From assembly GCF_009389715.1 (NCBI RefSeq), contig NC_052394.1, positions 21,888,899-21,952,898 of the forward strand: DNA of 64,000 nt. The letters run 5' to 3'. Positions 25,604 to 38,646 of this stretch are shown one piece after another. Each line of letters begins with the position of its first letter. Within the stretch, counting starts at the first letter, position 1. The notes under the pieces were generated by a model that saw nothing but the letters and a program-made list of their open reading frames with translations, made no database searches and had not been told where the DNA came from. This DNA comes from Phoenix dactylifera. Taxonomy: Eukaryota; Streptophyta; Magnoliopsida; Arecales; Arecaceae. A program made the translations under genes and the position numbers.

Positions 25604-28400
25604 CTGCAAAAGAAAGGACAAAAAACACAAATCAAAAGTATTATTCAGAAATCAAAACTTGTACCAAAAAAAGTATAATTCAGAGCATGACATGTCGAAT
25701 ATCTTTCAGCAATCTTGAACTCAACCAAGAACAACTAAAAATAAAGCCACATGATCCAAGAGCACAAATTGTTTAACCAAGTCCAACACTGATAAAAAAG
25801 TCATGGACGACTTTCTTATTAGAATTTTAATCAGGTTGTGACACATGCCATATATATGAATCATGTGACAAGGTGATAAACACCAAAGGACAACCAGTCT
25901 TCTTGAGGATGTAGACATACATCCATCCACGTCTCCCATGAGAAACCAACAAAAAGATTCTGATCAGACAGTGTACACAAACTACCTAAGACTGCAAACT
26001 TAGCATATATCCTTACTCAGAAGCTTGCCGAATCATGAAAATTGTTTTGGTTAACGATAAATTCTTGTAATGTCTTTCTCATAGGAGTTGTAAGGTATAG
26101 TTCCCATGCAAAGATAACATGAAGAAACTGTCACCTTCGGATGCGCACATTTTAACCCTGCAATGTATCAACTGGGCTAATCAAAATGCATTACTAGGCA
26201 ACATGAGGACTTTCCAGGGTGAAAACACACACTAGCATGGACCGGTCAAACAATATTGCGAGAAAGAAAAGAAAATACATATACTCTGGTTCAGAATTTT
26301 TTTTTCTTTCCTTTTTTTTTTGAGTGTGCGCAATCCACAATACTAGACCAAAATGCAACCAACAAACCCCTCCTCCATTCTTTCCTACATTTACTAACCC
26401 AATCAGTTTCTCACCGTTTTATTTCATCTGTCATTTTATTCACTATCCATGAAGACCCCAATCTTCCTCAATAAATGGTTTCCTAAATTATTTTTTCTAG
26501 TTTTACCAAATGACAACAGCTAATAAGATGTACTGAAAAAAAAAGATCATTGTGCTCTTTTCCTGTCCTGATGTTATTTTCTTTCTGTATTAACAGCAAT
26601 TCATTTGAGACTCTCCACTTTATTCAGGAGCACACATATAAACATATTTAATGGAGCATGCCTGCAAAATTATGTGTTGATCAAGGCTTTTATGTTTTCT
26701 TGTATCAGTCTGTTTTTGAGATTTCATCATGTATTAGCTTGAAATTTTGCAGCCATATGATCATCAAAGACCAACAAGTAAAAACAAAGTTCTGGTTGCT
26801 GATGTATCAACAGATGTGCACGAACTACTTGGAATCAATGGAACATCTGTGGTAACTTGTATCAGCGACGAGCAAGCAAAATCCTATAAAAAATTTGACT
26901 TACCACCTTTTCCAGTAGGAGGGAAAAAGGTCAAAGAATATATAGAAGTAGTCTAAATCATCTCAGGAACAAGCCATCTAACCAAACATTCTAGGAAGAA
27001 CCAAAAACGCATGCTATCACCAATAAAGGGTGATAACAAAAATTGGTGCAAAATAAGTCAATGTGCTAATACCTGACATCTAGTTTGTTGCAAGCATTAT
27101 ATAACCTATCATAAAAAAATTATATTAAACTGATTCATGTATTCTCGTCACTACATATTCTCCATCTACGATCATCTTGAAAAACAAAACAACATTCCGT
27201 ACCCTCTTACTTCGCTTTATGGTTTTAAATTCTAATTGCATGCACAAATAAGATGGAATATTAAATAAAACCTGCTCTTTCTAATACTCAGTGGACATGT
27301 CTGCCTATAGGCGATAGAAAAATGAATAATGAAGACAAGAGTATGCGACCAAGATTTATAATTTATTTATTTCCGTGCTTACTTGTGTGTGCTTTGTGCT
27401 AGGTGTGCAAGAATGCATGGAGGAGTATGTCCATGCATGCATGATTAGGAGTCACACTAATACATCTTAGTGGCCATGGCACCAAAGGTGCAGAATGTGA
27501 AGTCTTAACCAAGCCAATATCATATCACTTTAATGTACATTCTCGGATGTCGACTCTGTGACTCTTGTTTTCAATTAGATAAAACTTTCGAATGCAAGGT
27601 CACTCAATGTGCCTTCTGTTAGCCCTTTTCATGGTGATTTCACTCAACCCCTTTCTTAAGTCTTGACCGAGTTCCCAAAAACAAAGAAAGTCTTAACCAA
27701 TTTGCAACAATAGGGTCCTCTTACACCCACTCTAACCCCCTCAAACACAAGAAACGAGAGAGCATTTCTCCAAATCCAACAGGTGACGAATAACCTGTAT
27801 TCACCACTACCATCGCTGATTCAAGAACCCATGTCTACATCATCACTACACCAAATCCAAGGATAATCAGCCCATCAGAATTTCCAAACATACTTCACCC
27901 CTATACAACACAAATAATTTCGAAAATCATCATTTAATAATATTGGGGTGCAATTCATCCAATGCAAAGCAAATATCTAAATACAACAACTAATCTAAAT
28001 CCTTTTTTTTTGTTTTGAATTAATATTGGATCAACCAACAACGAAGAACACCGCAACCATCACCTTGTTACGAGAAATCCCTTTAATTTCAATTTTTTTG
28101 ATGTAGGCTTTTAATCACAAATTATTCTGGTTTTCTAATATCCTACCCAAAACAAAAATCCCAGCTTTTTAATTACCGACAACGAACTCCAACATACTAG
28201 AACCAAATAGAACGACAACCCACAAAATTTCAGATGATTCAAGTTTTTCCTATTAAAGAATCGCCACATGATGCTCAAATACATGGAAAACAACAAAGAA
28301 ACGATTGGATTCATCACGCAATCGATCCAAAAAATCTAAATAAACAAACAGATTGATACAAAGGGGAAAACACACAATGTAGAGGCGGAAAAAACCACAC
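25604..28400 (-). other. Probable 5' leader intron of the A3-like gene
   Basis: Just before the ATG the minus strand has a good acceptor (TTTTGCAG, exon resuming at 25603). A matching donor-like site (GAAACG|GTGTGG, exon end at 28401) lies about 65 bp downstream of the likely transcription start near 28465. The intron would be about 2.8 kb. It contains an unidentified plus-strand exon-like frame (26753-26956) and is otherwise AT-rich. RNA evidence would be needed to prove it. Confidence 0.5.
26753..26956 (+). pseudogene. Orphan terminal-exon-like frame, unidentified
   Basis: A TTTTGCAG acceptor-like site is followed by 67 open codons and a TAA. The frame has normal protein composition and includes PTSKNKVLVADVSTDVHELL and KFDLPPFPVGGKKVKEYIEV. 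It looks like the last exon of a gene, but I find no upstream exon on the plus strand. I do not recognise the family. It lies antisense within the presumed leader intron of the A3-like gene, so it may be a captured or relocated gene fragment. Confidence 0.35.
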
Positions 28401-28490
28401 CGTTTCTCCAGGATCAATCGTTAACGATTCCGGAACGACGAAGACGAGAGAGCGACAGAGATCAGAGTGGGGAGCGTTTCTTTTTTCGCG

Positions 28491-28583
28491 AATATATATG
28501 GAGGGGAGTATTTAATTATAGAAAGCGACGCGCTTTGCAAACGCGGTGGCGTGCGAGGCGATCGGATGGCCGCCACGTGTGGC
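28491..28583 (-). promoter_or_regulatory. Core promoter of the A3-like gene with ABRE/G-box
   Basis: On the minus strand CATATATATT (28491-28500) is a good TATA box. About 75 bp upstream of it CCACACGTGGC (28573-28583) contains the G-box CACGTG and the ABRE core ACGTGGC. The start of transcription would be near 28465. An ABRE would fit control by abscisic acid or water stress, which is an inference. Confidence 0.6.
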
Positions 28584-30360
28584 CTGCCTTCATCTCCAAG
28601 CAAAGCATCCGTGGCACGCGTGCCGTGTGTTTACGAAGCTGTGTCTCCAGCTGTCCGTCTGCTTCTCCGTGTATTTTTCGTGAATTGGTTTACGTGTCGA
28701 TGATTTGGTGGCGTTTTATGATTCGAGCAAATGAGAAGTATAGTACGTGATTCGATCCGCAGGCAGAGCGGATAAACGTGAACCTTTCGACCAAAAGCTA
28801 AAAGCTTTTTTTAGCAAAAAAAAAAAAAGCTAAAAGCTTCCGACTAATGCGTAACCTTTCGAGAAAGCCGGAAATGCACTCGCACAAAAAGTTCATCGGG
28901 CTCGATGACTGGGCCAATCGGCTCACGCCACATGGCAGAAGATGATGATGTGTGAGGTAATGGGCGCTCCCTAGTAATACTCAACGCCGCGGCGATTGGT
29001 GGCTTGAGTTGTTCTTTTCCGTGATTAGGGTGGAGCGGTTCTCAAAGTACACCGTGTATTAGGTTCAGCCGCGTGATGAGATATGGGCGCCTCTTCCCTA
29101 GGGAGAGGCTGTTCAACCGCCACAAAGTTTCCCAACCACCTCATCTTGTGGGGCCCAGTAACAAATCCTGTTTTCTTTTTTTAGGTGAAGAACAAATCCT
29201 CTTTTTGAACCAAATGCAGTATAAAGTGCTAAATTGCACACATAAGGCCCATATTCATTGAATTCTAATTCTATAACTAATTAACTTGCTATGTTTGGCA
29301 ACAAATTCATGAGTTGCATCATCATATACTTTACCAAGGTTGCTTAGCATCACTTATAATCTTTATTAATGAAATACCTTCTTCTTTTTTTGAAGATAAA
29401 GGAGACTAATAAGTGTAATCCCCATTTGTCACCAAATTTATTCAGAAAAAAAGAAGAAAAAAAATGTACAGCCAGCATAAGTTAATAGCATATAAGAGAA
29501 GTAGATAATAGAGAAATATATAAGATTAAGAGGGAATAGAAACAGCTACTTCTAAGAGAATTGCTTGATGAAATTGCATATGCTTGAATTATAGAAAGAA
29601 TGCACTGCTCTTGAAATGATATTGTTCGAAAATTATAATGAATTCCAAATTGTAAAAAAAATTGAGAGAGAGGGTAGAACATTCGTTTTTTCTGTTTACC
29701 TGCACGTCTTTTTTTCCCCTCGATCATCCCTCCAAAAATCCTATGTTCAAGCAGATCAGCATGAATATGCTTACATGTTATTTATAACAAAGTTATATAT
29801 TTGTATACCGATAATTCCATATATATGCTAGTGAGTTAAATTTAAACCAAGGGTCCTCCAAATCTTAGCTCATGAGGAATATTAAATAGAGAATAGCAAG
29901 ACAATTGTTACGATTTCGAGCAAGGAAAAAATTCAAGTGGCACATCATAAGGGACTCACACGTTCTTGCTCGTGGTTCCATGTACATAATTTATACACCA
30001 TGTCTTGTTACAACATCAGTTTGAGTAGTTCGTGCACTTTCTATTAGAATCCGTTTGTCAAATCTAATGCATAATTTCAAGACACAAGAGTACTAATTAA
30101 GTCCCATCTTGTGAATGGTTAACAAGTTTTCTTGAATCAACAAACATGATGTGAAGTTTTGGTAGTCTTAGGAAAAATATAACACACCAGGCTACGTTTC
30201 CTTATTACAGTATTGTGACCCTAAAAGCAGGTGTAAAAATGAGTCTTCTAAGATCACAAAAGAAACCAAAAACCAGCTCGCAAGATGCCGAGAAAACTCT
30301 CTGCAGGTGATCGAGGAAATGACGTCGAGGACCGAAGAAGATCCACCACCAAGTCCAATT
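28584..30360. other. Intergenic spacer, A3-like gene to NET2
   Basis: Both flanking genes are on the minus strand. Near 28793-28840 the word AAAGCTAAAAGCTT occurs twice around a T/A-run palindrome. The remainder is AT-rich with no supported gene. Confidence 0.6.
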
Positions 30361-33300
30361 TTATGTCGGAAACCCTGTTCTTATATCACTGTATTGTTTG
30401 TGCAGTGCTGGGTTCATGCATGAAAATATTGATGGCTTCTTGGGCTTAGCACCAAATAAGAAGGTCTTCAATGGTATTTTATGCTTGCTCGATACATGCC
30501 TGAGCGACTGTTGGTGATGTTGGTTTCTTGATCCGGTCAGCTGGAAGTCCTCATGAAGCTTGGACAGAGCCCTTCCAACCTCAACCTGAAGCCCCTTCAC
30601 ATGATCCAGTCCAGTCTGCAGCTCTTTTGCCACCTTGTTGTTCTCTTGTTGCATGTTGAGCACCTCACCTTGGAACTTTGCAGCCTGATAAGGAGTGAAC
30701 TGCACATCTTGGGTCTCACTTTCTTTTGAGACCTTCAATATTTCCTCCTGTATGCTGCAAAGTGATGAGAATCTGCACTGTAGCTCCTTCTTTAGCAGCC
30801 CATTCTTTTCAAGCCAGACTTGGAGCTCGGTGTTCAATTCTCTTAACTTCTTCTCAAGTGGAACCGATTCCTTTTTCATTGTCTGCCCAGGAGCAACCAT
30901 AGCACCACCACTCCCCTCCTGTGGTTTGATGTCCTTCAGTTTCTCCATCTCAGCTTCCAAGTCTTTAAATGTTGTTTGGAATTTCTGGATTTGATGGTAT
31001 GATGTGCTGAACCTTAACCAGAAGTCCAAGTTCTCCTCCAGCAGTGTATCAATATCTGCTCTAAATCTTTCTTCGATGGCTGAGGAGGTGTCTGATTCAT
31101 TGACTTGGTAGAGCTTGAGGTCTACTTCTGCACAAGGGCTATCAGTATTTGCAGCATCAAATGGTACATTTATTTTTGCCATGCAGTCTGAAACTTTAGT
31201 GTCAGAATCCTCGGAGTTCTTCGGTGCACTTTCATTGACAGTCCTTTGTAATGAGCTCAGCATTTTCCTTAGAGATCGGATCTCATCATCTTTCATGGCA
31301 TTGGCGCTCCTCAATTCCTTTACCTGTTCCATTGTCTCAACATGATATTCTTCATTCTTCTTTTCTATCTCAGTAAGCATTTTCTTTGTATCTTTATAGT
31401 CTCGAAGGATGGATGTGTACTCAGTTAGCAACATCTTTTCTTTGCCTTCTAATCCCTTCACTAGCAAGTTGTGCAAGTCTGGCATATCATCTAGCTCTTC
31501 TAATTGCGACTCTAAGTCGGAACTTCGTAGATTGCTGTCGCCCGAACCCATCTCCTTGCTCCTTCCTTCTTGCCGGCTATCTCCCAGTGACTTATTCTCT
31601 TCTCGATGTTTAGGGGACTGCAATTTCTCTGAAAGATCATTGAGGCTATCACAGGCTTCGGTGAAATGTGTTTCAACAATGCCTTTTCCGTCTTGAACAC
31701 ACTTCTCGAGATGCTGAATTTTTTGCAACTCATCTTCTGCTTGCTTTAACCTCTCAGTCAGTATATTGGAATCACCAATCAGAGTTGCCTTATCTTCCTC
31801 CAAGTTGCGCTGGTGCTTTTGAAGCTCATCTGTCTCTGATCTCAGTCTCTGAATCTGTGCAGTCTGGGATGACACTGTGAGCTCTAAGCTGATGACCTTA
31901 TCTACGAGCTCGTCAATCTTTTCTGCAAGCTCCACCACAGATGTATCAGAGCTCATCTCCAAGTGTTCCTTTACGTTCTGGCATATTGACTGTAACTCTA
32001 GCCTCTCTGGTTTGAAAGCACAAGCTTCATTCTCTCTATTCATGGTGTCAGAATTTTGCTCCGTGTTTTGATCAGAGTTCTCCTCAATCTCCATCTGAGA
32101 CTGACCGCACTCAACTCTAAGTGCCTTCAGCTTCTGCTCGGCATCCTTGACTCGTTTTGACTCTATTCTTGCCTCCTCCGTCGATCTCTTTTGCTGCCTG
32201 TGCAAGTTCACTAAGGTATCCTCGCAGGACTTAATGGCTTTCGCTGCGATCAAAGCTCGGGCATCATCATCTTCAATGACTGCACTGGCATTGAAAGTAT
32301 CTTGTAATGAAGAAACCTCCTCTTGCAGCTCGGTCATCCGCCTTTCTATGTCCCAGTATTTTCTTAGTCCACTCTCATAGGAGCTCTTGACAAACTCCTT
32401 CTCGGTCTGCAGCACTAGGATTTCCTTCTGAAGCCTGTCAATCTCTTTCTGTGCCTTCTCTTTACTAATCTGAGAGCTAATCCTCCTATGGTTCGTCTTC
32501 TTCAAGGCAGGCTGGTTTTCTCTAGGCATGCTTCTCAAACTAAATGGTGGGATTTCTGCCGGTGGCTTGGGAAATTTACTGCTGTCGATAGAAGTGATTG
32601 CCTTTGGAGAGCTATCATCATCATCATCATCCATTTCAAACTGGACTTGGTCAGGGAAAGCAGTTGCAATGGTGTGGTTGGCCTTGTGCAATTCTCCTGA
32701 TATCCGATCATACCTATCAGCCAATGCTTTGTATGCTCTGTAGGTTTCATCAACAAAGTTCAAGAGCTCCGGTCTCCTCCTGAAGTATAGCTCTGCCTTC
32801 TTAGCAAAGGAATCAGCATCCTCCTCTATGAGCTTGACCATGGATTTCACCTTCTCCTCCATCTCTGCAGACCAAAAAACTCCAGAAACTTTAGATCATG
32901 AACTACCAAAACACAAATTTGCAGTGTTCTCTCAGGGGAAAAAATGTAGTGAACATATACAATATCGACATGATTATTTTGTTCATAAATAAGCAACATT
33001 GCGTCTTAGACTCCCTTTTCTCAAAAAATATAAGAAATCATGAAGAAAAAGGAAACACATCAAAGCTATTCGTTGTTCTCTCAGAGCAAAGGACAAGAAG
33101 ATAAAAATATAGACTGCCTAGTATCATAAAACTCATGAAAGAATTGGTTAGATACCTCCTAAGAAAGTTATTATGAGTGACAGATAAGATTTCAGTTAAC
33201 TTTGAAATTGAGCCAACCTGTAGACACATTCGTTACAACAATGACAATTTTTTTTAAGAGAATGGCTTGTCTTGATTAAGAGGGATACAGATTCTGAAAT

Positions 33301-34983
33301 GTTTGAATGATTTGTAGCCTTCAATAGAATAGTGATATTTATGGATTACTTGATAAGTTCAACACATTATCAAGAATAAGTGTTAAAAATTCGATTTAGT
33401 AGAAAGAATCAAATAAAGCAATCATGCTGTCATTTTTTGTCAAAAATAGATGAATATGGACGCCATAGAAGAATAACCTACTCCACTATGCATTCTAATA
33501 TAAAACCCAAACTCCCCGGAATGTTGAGCCCATAGGACTTCTTGTTCTCTATCTCCCTGTGCTATACGCCTATACCTAGTCTAACTTTAAGTTACCAACC
33601 CTAGGCTGTTCAGTTTTGAGGGAAAGGAGCAAGAAAAGTGCATTTTAGAAAGTTGGAAGCATATTTATGAAAATAAATAAAAATTATAAAATAATTTTAA
33701 ATTGTGGGATCATAACCATCTATAACATGTAATGTGCACATTTCTGGGTCACTCAACACTATAGAAAGAAGGAGGGAAATATGGTCAACGGAAAAATAAA
33801 GAAATGCCTTTTGTTTGAAATTTTCAAAGAATAGAGATGAAAAGCAGCATTCCTATAGGAATAAAATTTTCATATTTTATGAAAAAGAAAAATCCATGAA
33901 GGATATGAAAAGGATACTTTTCCACTAGTAGAGAATTGAGATTTTTTTCCAAAACTATCCTCAAGCCATCAAAATCAATGAATCAGTAACTTTTTCAAAA
34001 AAATAGATGCTCAACCAAATATAAACCATTATGTAATAGCTACTTTTCCATAGTCAACCATATATGTTAAAATCATTTTTTCAAACATCATATTCTCAGG
34101 AATCAGCTTTCTAAAAAAAATACTTTGATGAGAAAAAAAAAATCCCGCAATGAGTCCTATAATTTCCCAAGTATCACATATGTTAATCATAAATTAATAA
34201 CATGCTAAGATTTACTTTGAAAATATGTTGAAAATATTCTAACAACATAATCATACTTTGCTTGTTTTACTTATTGCTTTGATGTCACTTTGGAGATATC
34301 TGACAAGAATTTATTTATTGCTTTGAATGAGAGAAACAAAAAGGCGCACCACCTAAAGTTCATCAAATTATACAAGTAATAAAAGATTTTACTGAGCAAC
34401 CATCTGTACTACCTCTTGCATTCATAGCATATGCTACATGCTATTCTTTCAAAAAAGAACCAAAAGAATTGCTTGGTGAAATTACAGGAACTCACTGTTG
34501 CTGGAAAATTATGATGAATTCCAAATTGCAAAATAAATTAGAGAGGGAGGGAGGGGGTTCTCTTTTTCTATTCAGCCAGATAATTTTTTGCAAAGATCCT
34601 ATGCTCAAGCAGGCCAAATAACATTAAAATGCTTTCACATGAAAATAAAACATAAAGTTAAAAAATGAAAATCCCGTTCTTATTATTTTAAATTTAAATT
34701 TGAAATGCATTACAAATGGTAATCATATCGGCATATTTTATGATTGTGGCTCGTATGAATTAAGTCTGCCATCACTCATACGTAGTATATGAAAATGTTC
34801 TTCGAAGAGAAACAAATGAGCATCAAAACTTGGCCGTATTAATGAAATGTTTAGAAAAACATAATATAATGGAGATCAAGGAGTCTAACCATGGAGGTTG
34901 TTGTCGAGCCATTTGGACTGTTTGGTCCTGATGTGGCTGGCCCACCACCAGGAATAGGCGTTGCTCGCCGCCCTCTGCAGCAT
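30361..34983 (-). CDS. NET2: NETWORKED 2-type actin-binding protein
   Basis: Two exons: 34983-34890 and 32864-30361, joined at phase 1, giving 865 residues. The first exon encodes [19 protein letters not shown], the hallmark of the NAB actin-binding domain. The domain continues in exon 2 ([46 protein letters not shown]) to about residue 95. A run of six Asp follows, then a long heptad-rich coiled coil with many Lys/Glu/Gln. The end ([20 protein letters not shown]) is the conserved NET2 C terminus. NET proteins link actin filaments to membranes; Arabidopsis NET2A acts in pollen tubes, so pollen expression is likely by family. The split inside the NAB domain and a long second exon are as I expect for the family. 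The 2.0-kb intron is AT-rich and has no recognised element. Confidence 0.93.
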
Positions 34984-34999
34984 CTTCTTCCCACCTCCC

Positions 35000-37229
35000 T
35001 CTCTCTCTCTGGACTTATACTGGATCAGAAGATCCCATTAGAGAGAAGTGAATAAGCTGTGGGGGGGTAGGGGGGGAAGGAAGAGGAGAAGGCAGAGGAG
35101 GCGATCACCATGACGAGAGGTTTGAATATTTTTTTGCTGGTAGGAATAATTAGAGGCCCGGACGTTAGAGGACAAGATGCAATCCGGAAGACGGGGTAAA
35201 CTTGTGGGGCGAGCGCTCTAATAGGAAGGGAGGAGGCGAACGGGTTAAGCCTCTTATGGTTGATCTGTTACTTTGTTATACGTAGCTTAACCATCAGTAA
35301 AAGCAACCATTTGTTCTCATAAATTTGTTGGGTTAAGCTGTATGATTCAAGGTTCAAACCGAGTGATTCCAATCCATTGTTAGGATGAATGTGATTCTGC
35401 ATAAAATTTGTAAGAAAACTAACTTGATCCACTCTAAACCCAACCCATCATTTGTGATATTCATGTGAGATTCATGAAGCCAATGCACCTTTCAGCTCGC
35501 GCATGTGCATCGGGAGGCGAAAAGGGGCGTAGACTGAGCTGCCTCCTTTCTATCTCTTGACTCTGCTGGCTGCCCTCACGCTAGATCTATGTGAGTAGCC
35601 GTTGTACCCACACAAATAAAAAAAAGCCAATGCGCGAATGACGTCCATCATGCAATAAACTATATTATTTATAGTGAATGCGGTGTAGTACATGTCAAGC
35701 TTAGGCTTCATGTTTGATGTATTTCTTGAATTAGATCATCACGAGCATTTTTTTTTAAAAAAAAAGGATTGTTTGGCAATGCATTAAGGCAGAAATCTCC
35801 AAGCAACATGCAATGCATACATTTTCCATCATATCTTCAATCACCCTCTCTAAGTGCAACGGATAATTTGGAGAATATGATTATATAAGAGAAGCGGTTT
35901 TTGAAGCAAACTTATTTTAATGGGCTTCTAAGTATCAAATATTTGTAGCTGGATTAGACTTTCAAATGACTCATTTTTATAATATCTAATTTTGTTATTC
36001 TTTCAATTACATCAAAAGAAATGATTAAAAAAAAGAAAAATGTGCATCAAGGAAAAGACCATTTAGTTTTTTATTAGTTCGAGCAAAATATCCTAGACTA
36101 ATATCCATGTCCACCATGAACCTCCCAAAACTATAGTATCTCAAAGCGAACTTTGATGGTATGATCAATACCTGAGAAGTTGAGGGATTGGTTTCATCGC
36201 CATAGATTGCAGATGCCATATAGCCATACATCCAACATTTTTCATTATTCCCTTTTCCATCTATAATTTGCTCACAAGCATGGGCTAGAATCCTTTATAC
36301 AGTAGCCAATTTACGGCAAACATATGCGAGCTACATGTGTTTTCAAAACTATTAGCAATTCAAAGTATGGTGGGCAATTGCTTAGCACCTTACCTAGTGG
36401 ATCTCTATCGAATTAATGCTAATAGAGTTAAGCTTAAAGCAAAGTATGCATCTAGAAAAAAGAAAAATTTAAAGCTAACCATATTTCTCTAGGAGATAAC
36501 TAAGGAAATAGTTTGCTACCCATAGCGTGCAAAATTGATCGCGAGAAGAGATGAACCTTCATTTTTTTAATTTTATAGTGACATGGTTTTATCATCGCAG
36601 GTTGATATTGGTATCATGTTTGAGTGTTTGTAATTGAGGAGCTTGCTATCTTTTTCCGACTATAATGATATATTTTACTATAACTTGGAATAGGATTTAT
36701 TAGAAGTTACTATCATCTTTCTATGGTTCCATATTTTTGTTCATTGCATTCCATATTTCTATCACACGTCGAAATGCAATCTCACAAGAAAGCCCCTAGA
36801 TTGCCATCCAAATAAAGCATCTCTATTACGTCGGAGCTATCACATCTATAAAGTTTGAAGACATTATGAAAGCAAGAAAAACCTCGTCCAATCCTTATTA
36901 CATGGCAACCAAAAACATCAAGTTACATTCATTCGAGAATCCTCTCGCTTTTAATTCAAATCATTTTCCTTCTATATAGATCATGAAATCAAAGGATGGG
37001 CAAGCCCATTGGAGAGCCTCCCATCAACTTTGTTCCACATGAATCACTACCATCCCTTCAATCACGGGTGCAGTGCACCCCCCTAATCCACCCCCTTACG
37101 AAAATGTGGCAAAAAACAAAAATAGTAATGTTTCATTCTATTTAATCACTTACCCATACAACTTTTTGTTTGTGCGAGAGCTACACACAAGGAACGCAGG
37201 CAATAGCTGATCCGGTCAAGACCATCTGA
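35000..37229. other. Shared upstream region of NET2 (minus) and RS2Z33 (plus)
   Basis: The two genes diverge from this interval of about 2.2 kb. A purine-rich G tract at 35060-35110 lies just upstream of NET2. A B-box-like GGTTCAAACC at 35351-35360 has no clear A box. A decayed non-LTR RNase H fragment lies at about 36100-36420. No clear TATA box could be assigned to either gene. Confidence 0.5.
36100..36420 (+). mobile_element. Decayed RNase H domain of a non-LTR (LINE-type) element
   Basis: Plus-strand pieces in changing frames read NLPKL then YLKANFDGM (about 36117-36162), GIGFIAIDCRCHIA (about 36184-36226) and TVANLRQTYASYMC (about 36298-36340). This order matches the plant RNase H module: WxPPPxGYLKxNFDGS, then GGxGFVIRDxxGRLxAA, then VxxAELRAAxxG. 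The module occurs in plant LINEs and related fragments. Frames shift between the blocks and stops interrupt them, so it is an old fossil. No reverse transcriptase part was recognised. Confidence 0.5.
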
Positions 37230-38639
37230 GCCGTCCGCTCAAATCCCGAGTCCTCTAATACTTATCGCGAAGCCCCAGCCTGCCTGCCTGCGAAGCGTCC
37301 TCTCGAGTGGCTAGGGTTTTCCTCGCTCAGGCGTCGCTCAGGTGCGGTCCTGTCTCGACTCCAGATGCCAGGGTTTCTTGTCCGAATTTTCATTCGAATC
37401 TATCGTTTCGTCGATCGATTGGTTCGATATTACGTCTCTTCCACTCTCAAGGAAGATTTTTGTGGATTTGCGATGTTTGTTCCACGCTTTGATGCTATTA
37501 GATCTGATCTGGTTTCCTGCTGTGATCACAATTGAATGTTCTTTGTTTCTGGTTTGTCTTTTTAGTTTTTTCTTGGTTTTGGTCGAATAGGCGTTAGTAT
37601 TGAGATCAAATAGTTTCGATGCCTGCGATATTATTTTGATTTGAGGGAGCTGTAATAGATTAGGGTTTGGAGAGAGATAGAACCGGGGAGGGATGGAGGG
37701 TTATATGTGGTCTGAAATTTCTGTTTTTTGTTAGCATTTCGGCATTTCTTTGCGACTTGTTATTTCCCAAACTTTTAGCCTAATTCGTGAGCGTAGTTGT
37801 TCCTTTAGATAAATCTAGAGATCTGCTGAGCATTGGAACGGTCCATTCGTCTCGGCATGACTCGAGTTCTGGACATTCTCTTGGTATCAGTGTTTGATCT
37901 AAGATTTTCTCCTAATGGAAAATTTGGCCAAGATCTGTAAAATATCAAGGTTGAGATGAGCACCCACACGCCAAACTTTGAAGGTTGTGCTTGGAGTCTT
38001 TCAAAGTTATGAATTTTTGTTATTGTTCAAGATTGTATTTTCTTGGTTTTTGAAAAGGAGTTTTTTTTTTTTTGAGGAGTTTTTTGGTTGTTGAATAGAG
38101 AATGAGATGGTAAAGAAAGCAAGAACGTCACATCACAAAATTATACCGAAAAGGTTGAAATTTCCATTTCCTGGTTTTAGTGCTATTGAGAAATTATATT
38201 ATACAACAAAAAACGCACTTAAAATGTGCACTTCTTATTATGCCTCCATGAAGGCAGTCCTGAACTATATTTTGTACCACCTTAATACTATTAGTAACAA
38301 AGATGTGATGAAAAGAACATTGTATATAGAAGTACATGTCTGGTAGACAAATATGTGACATACATTTAATACTCACTAGAGTATATGTTTAATTATGTGT
38401 TCATCTATGAAACTTCATTGTATAGCTACAGTATGGTATCTAGTATAGTTGTATTCTTCTTCTTCTTTTTAAAGACTTTTTAGTTGATAATTTTCATCCC
38501 AGTTCCTTCTTTTGTTTTTCCATTTTATCTTGATTCCAGTCAGCTGCTATATGCATATGCACATACAGTTGTTTATCAGAATTTTGTGGTATATTAATTT
38601 CTGGATATGTGTTTTGCTTATTTTTAATTTGAGTTGCAG
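37230..38639 (+). other. Leader exon and leader intron of RS2Z33
   Basis: GC-rich sequence at about 37230-37341 ends in CGCTCAG|GTGCGG, a good donor. The next exon begins after GTTGCAG at 38639, seven bases before the ATG. This predicts a leader intron of about 1.3 kb, as is common in SR protein genes. The transcription start is not fixed because no clear TATA box is seen. Confidence 0.5.
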
Positions 38640-38646
38640 CAAGAAA

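Noticed and set aside
30695-32783. Many plus-strand ORFs opposite NET2 exon 2
   Set aside because: They mirror the long minus-strand coding exon and lack any domain.
35283-35365. B-box-like GGTTCAAACC upstream of NET2
   Set aside because: The only A-box-like word is too far away and no tail is seen.
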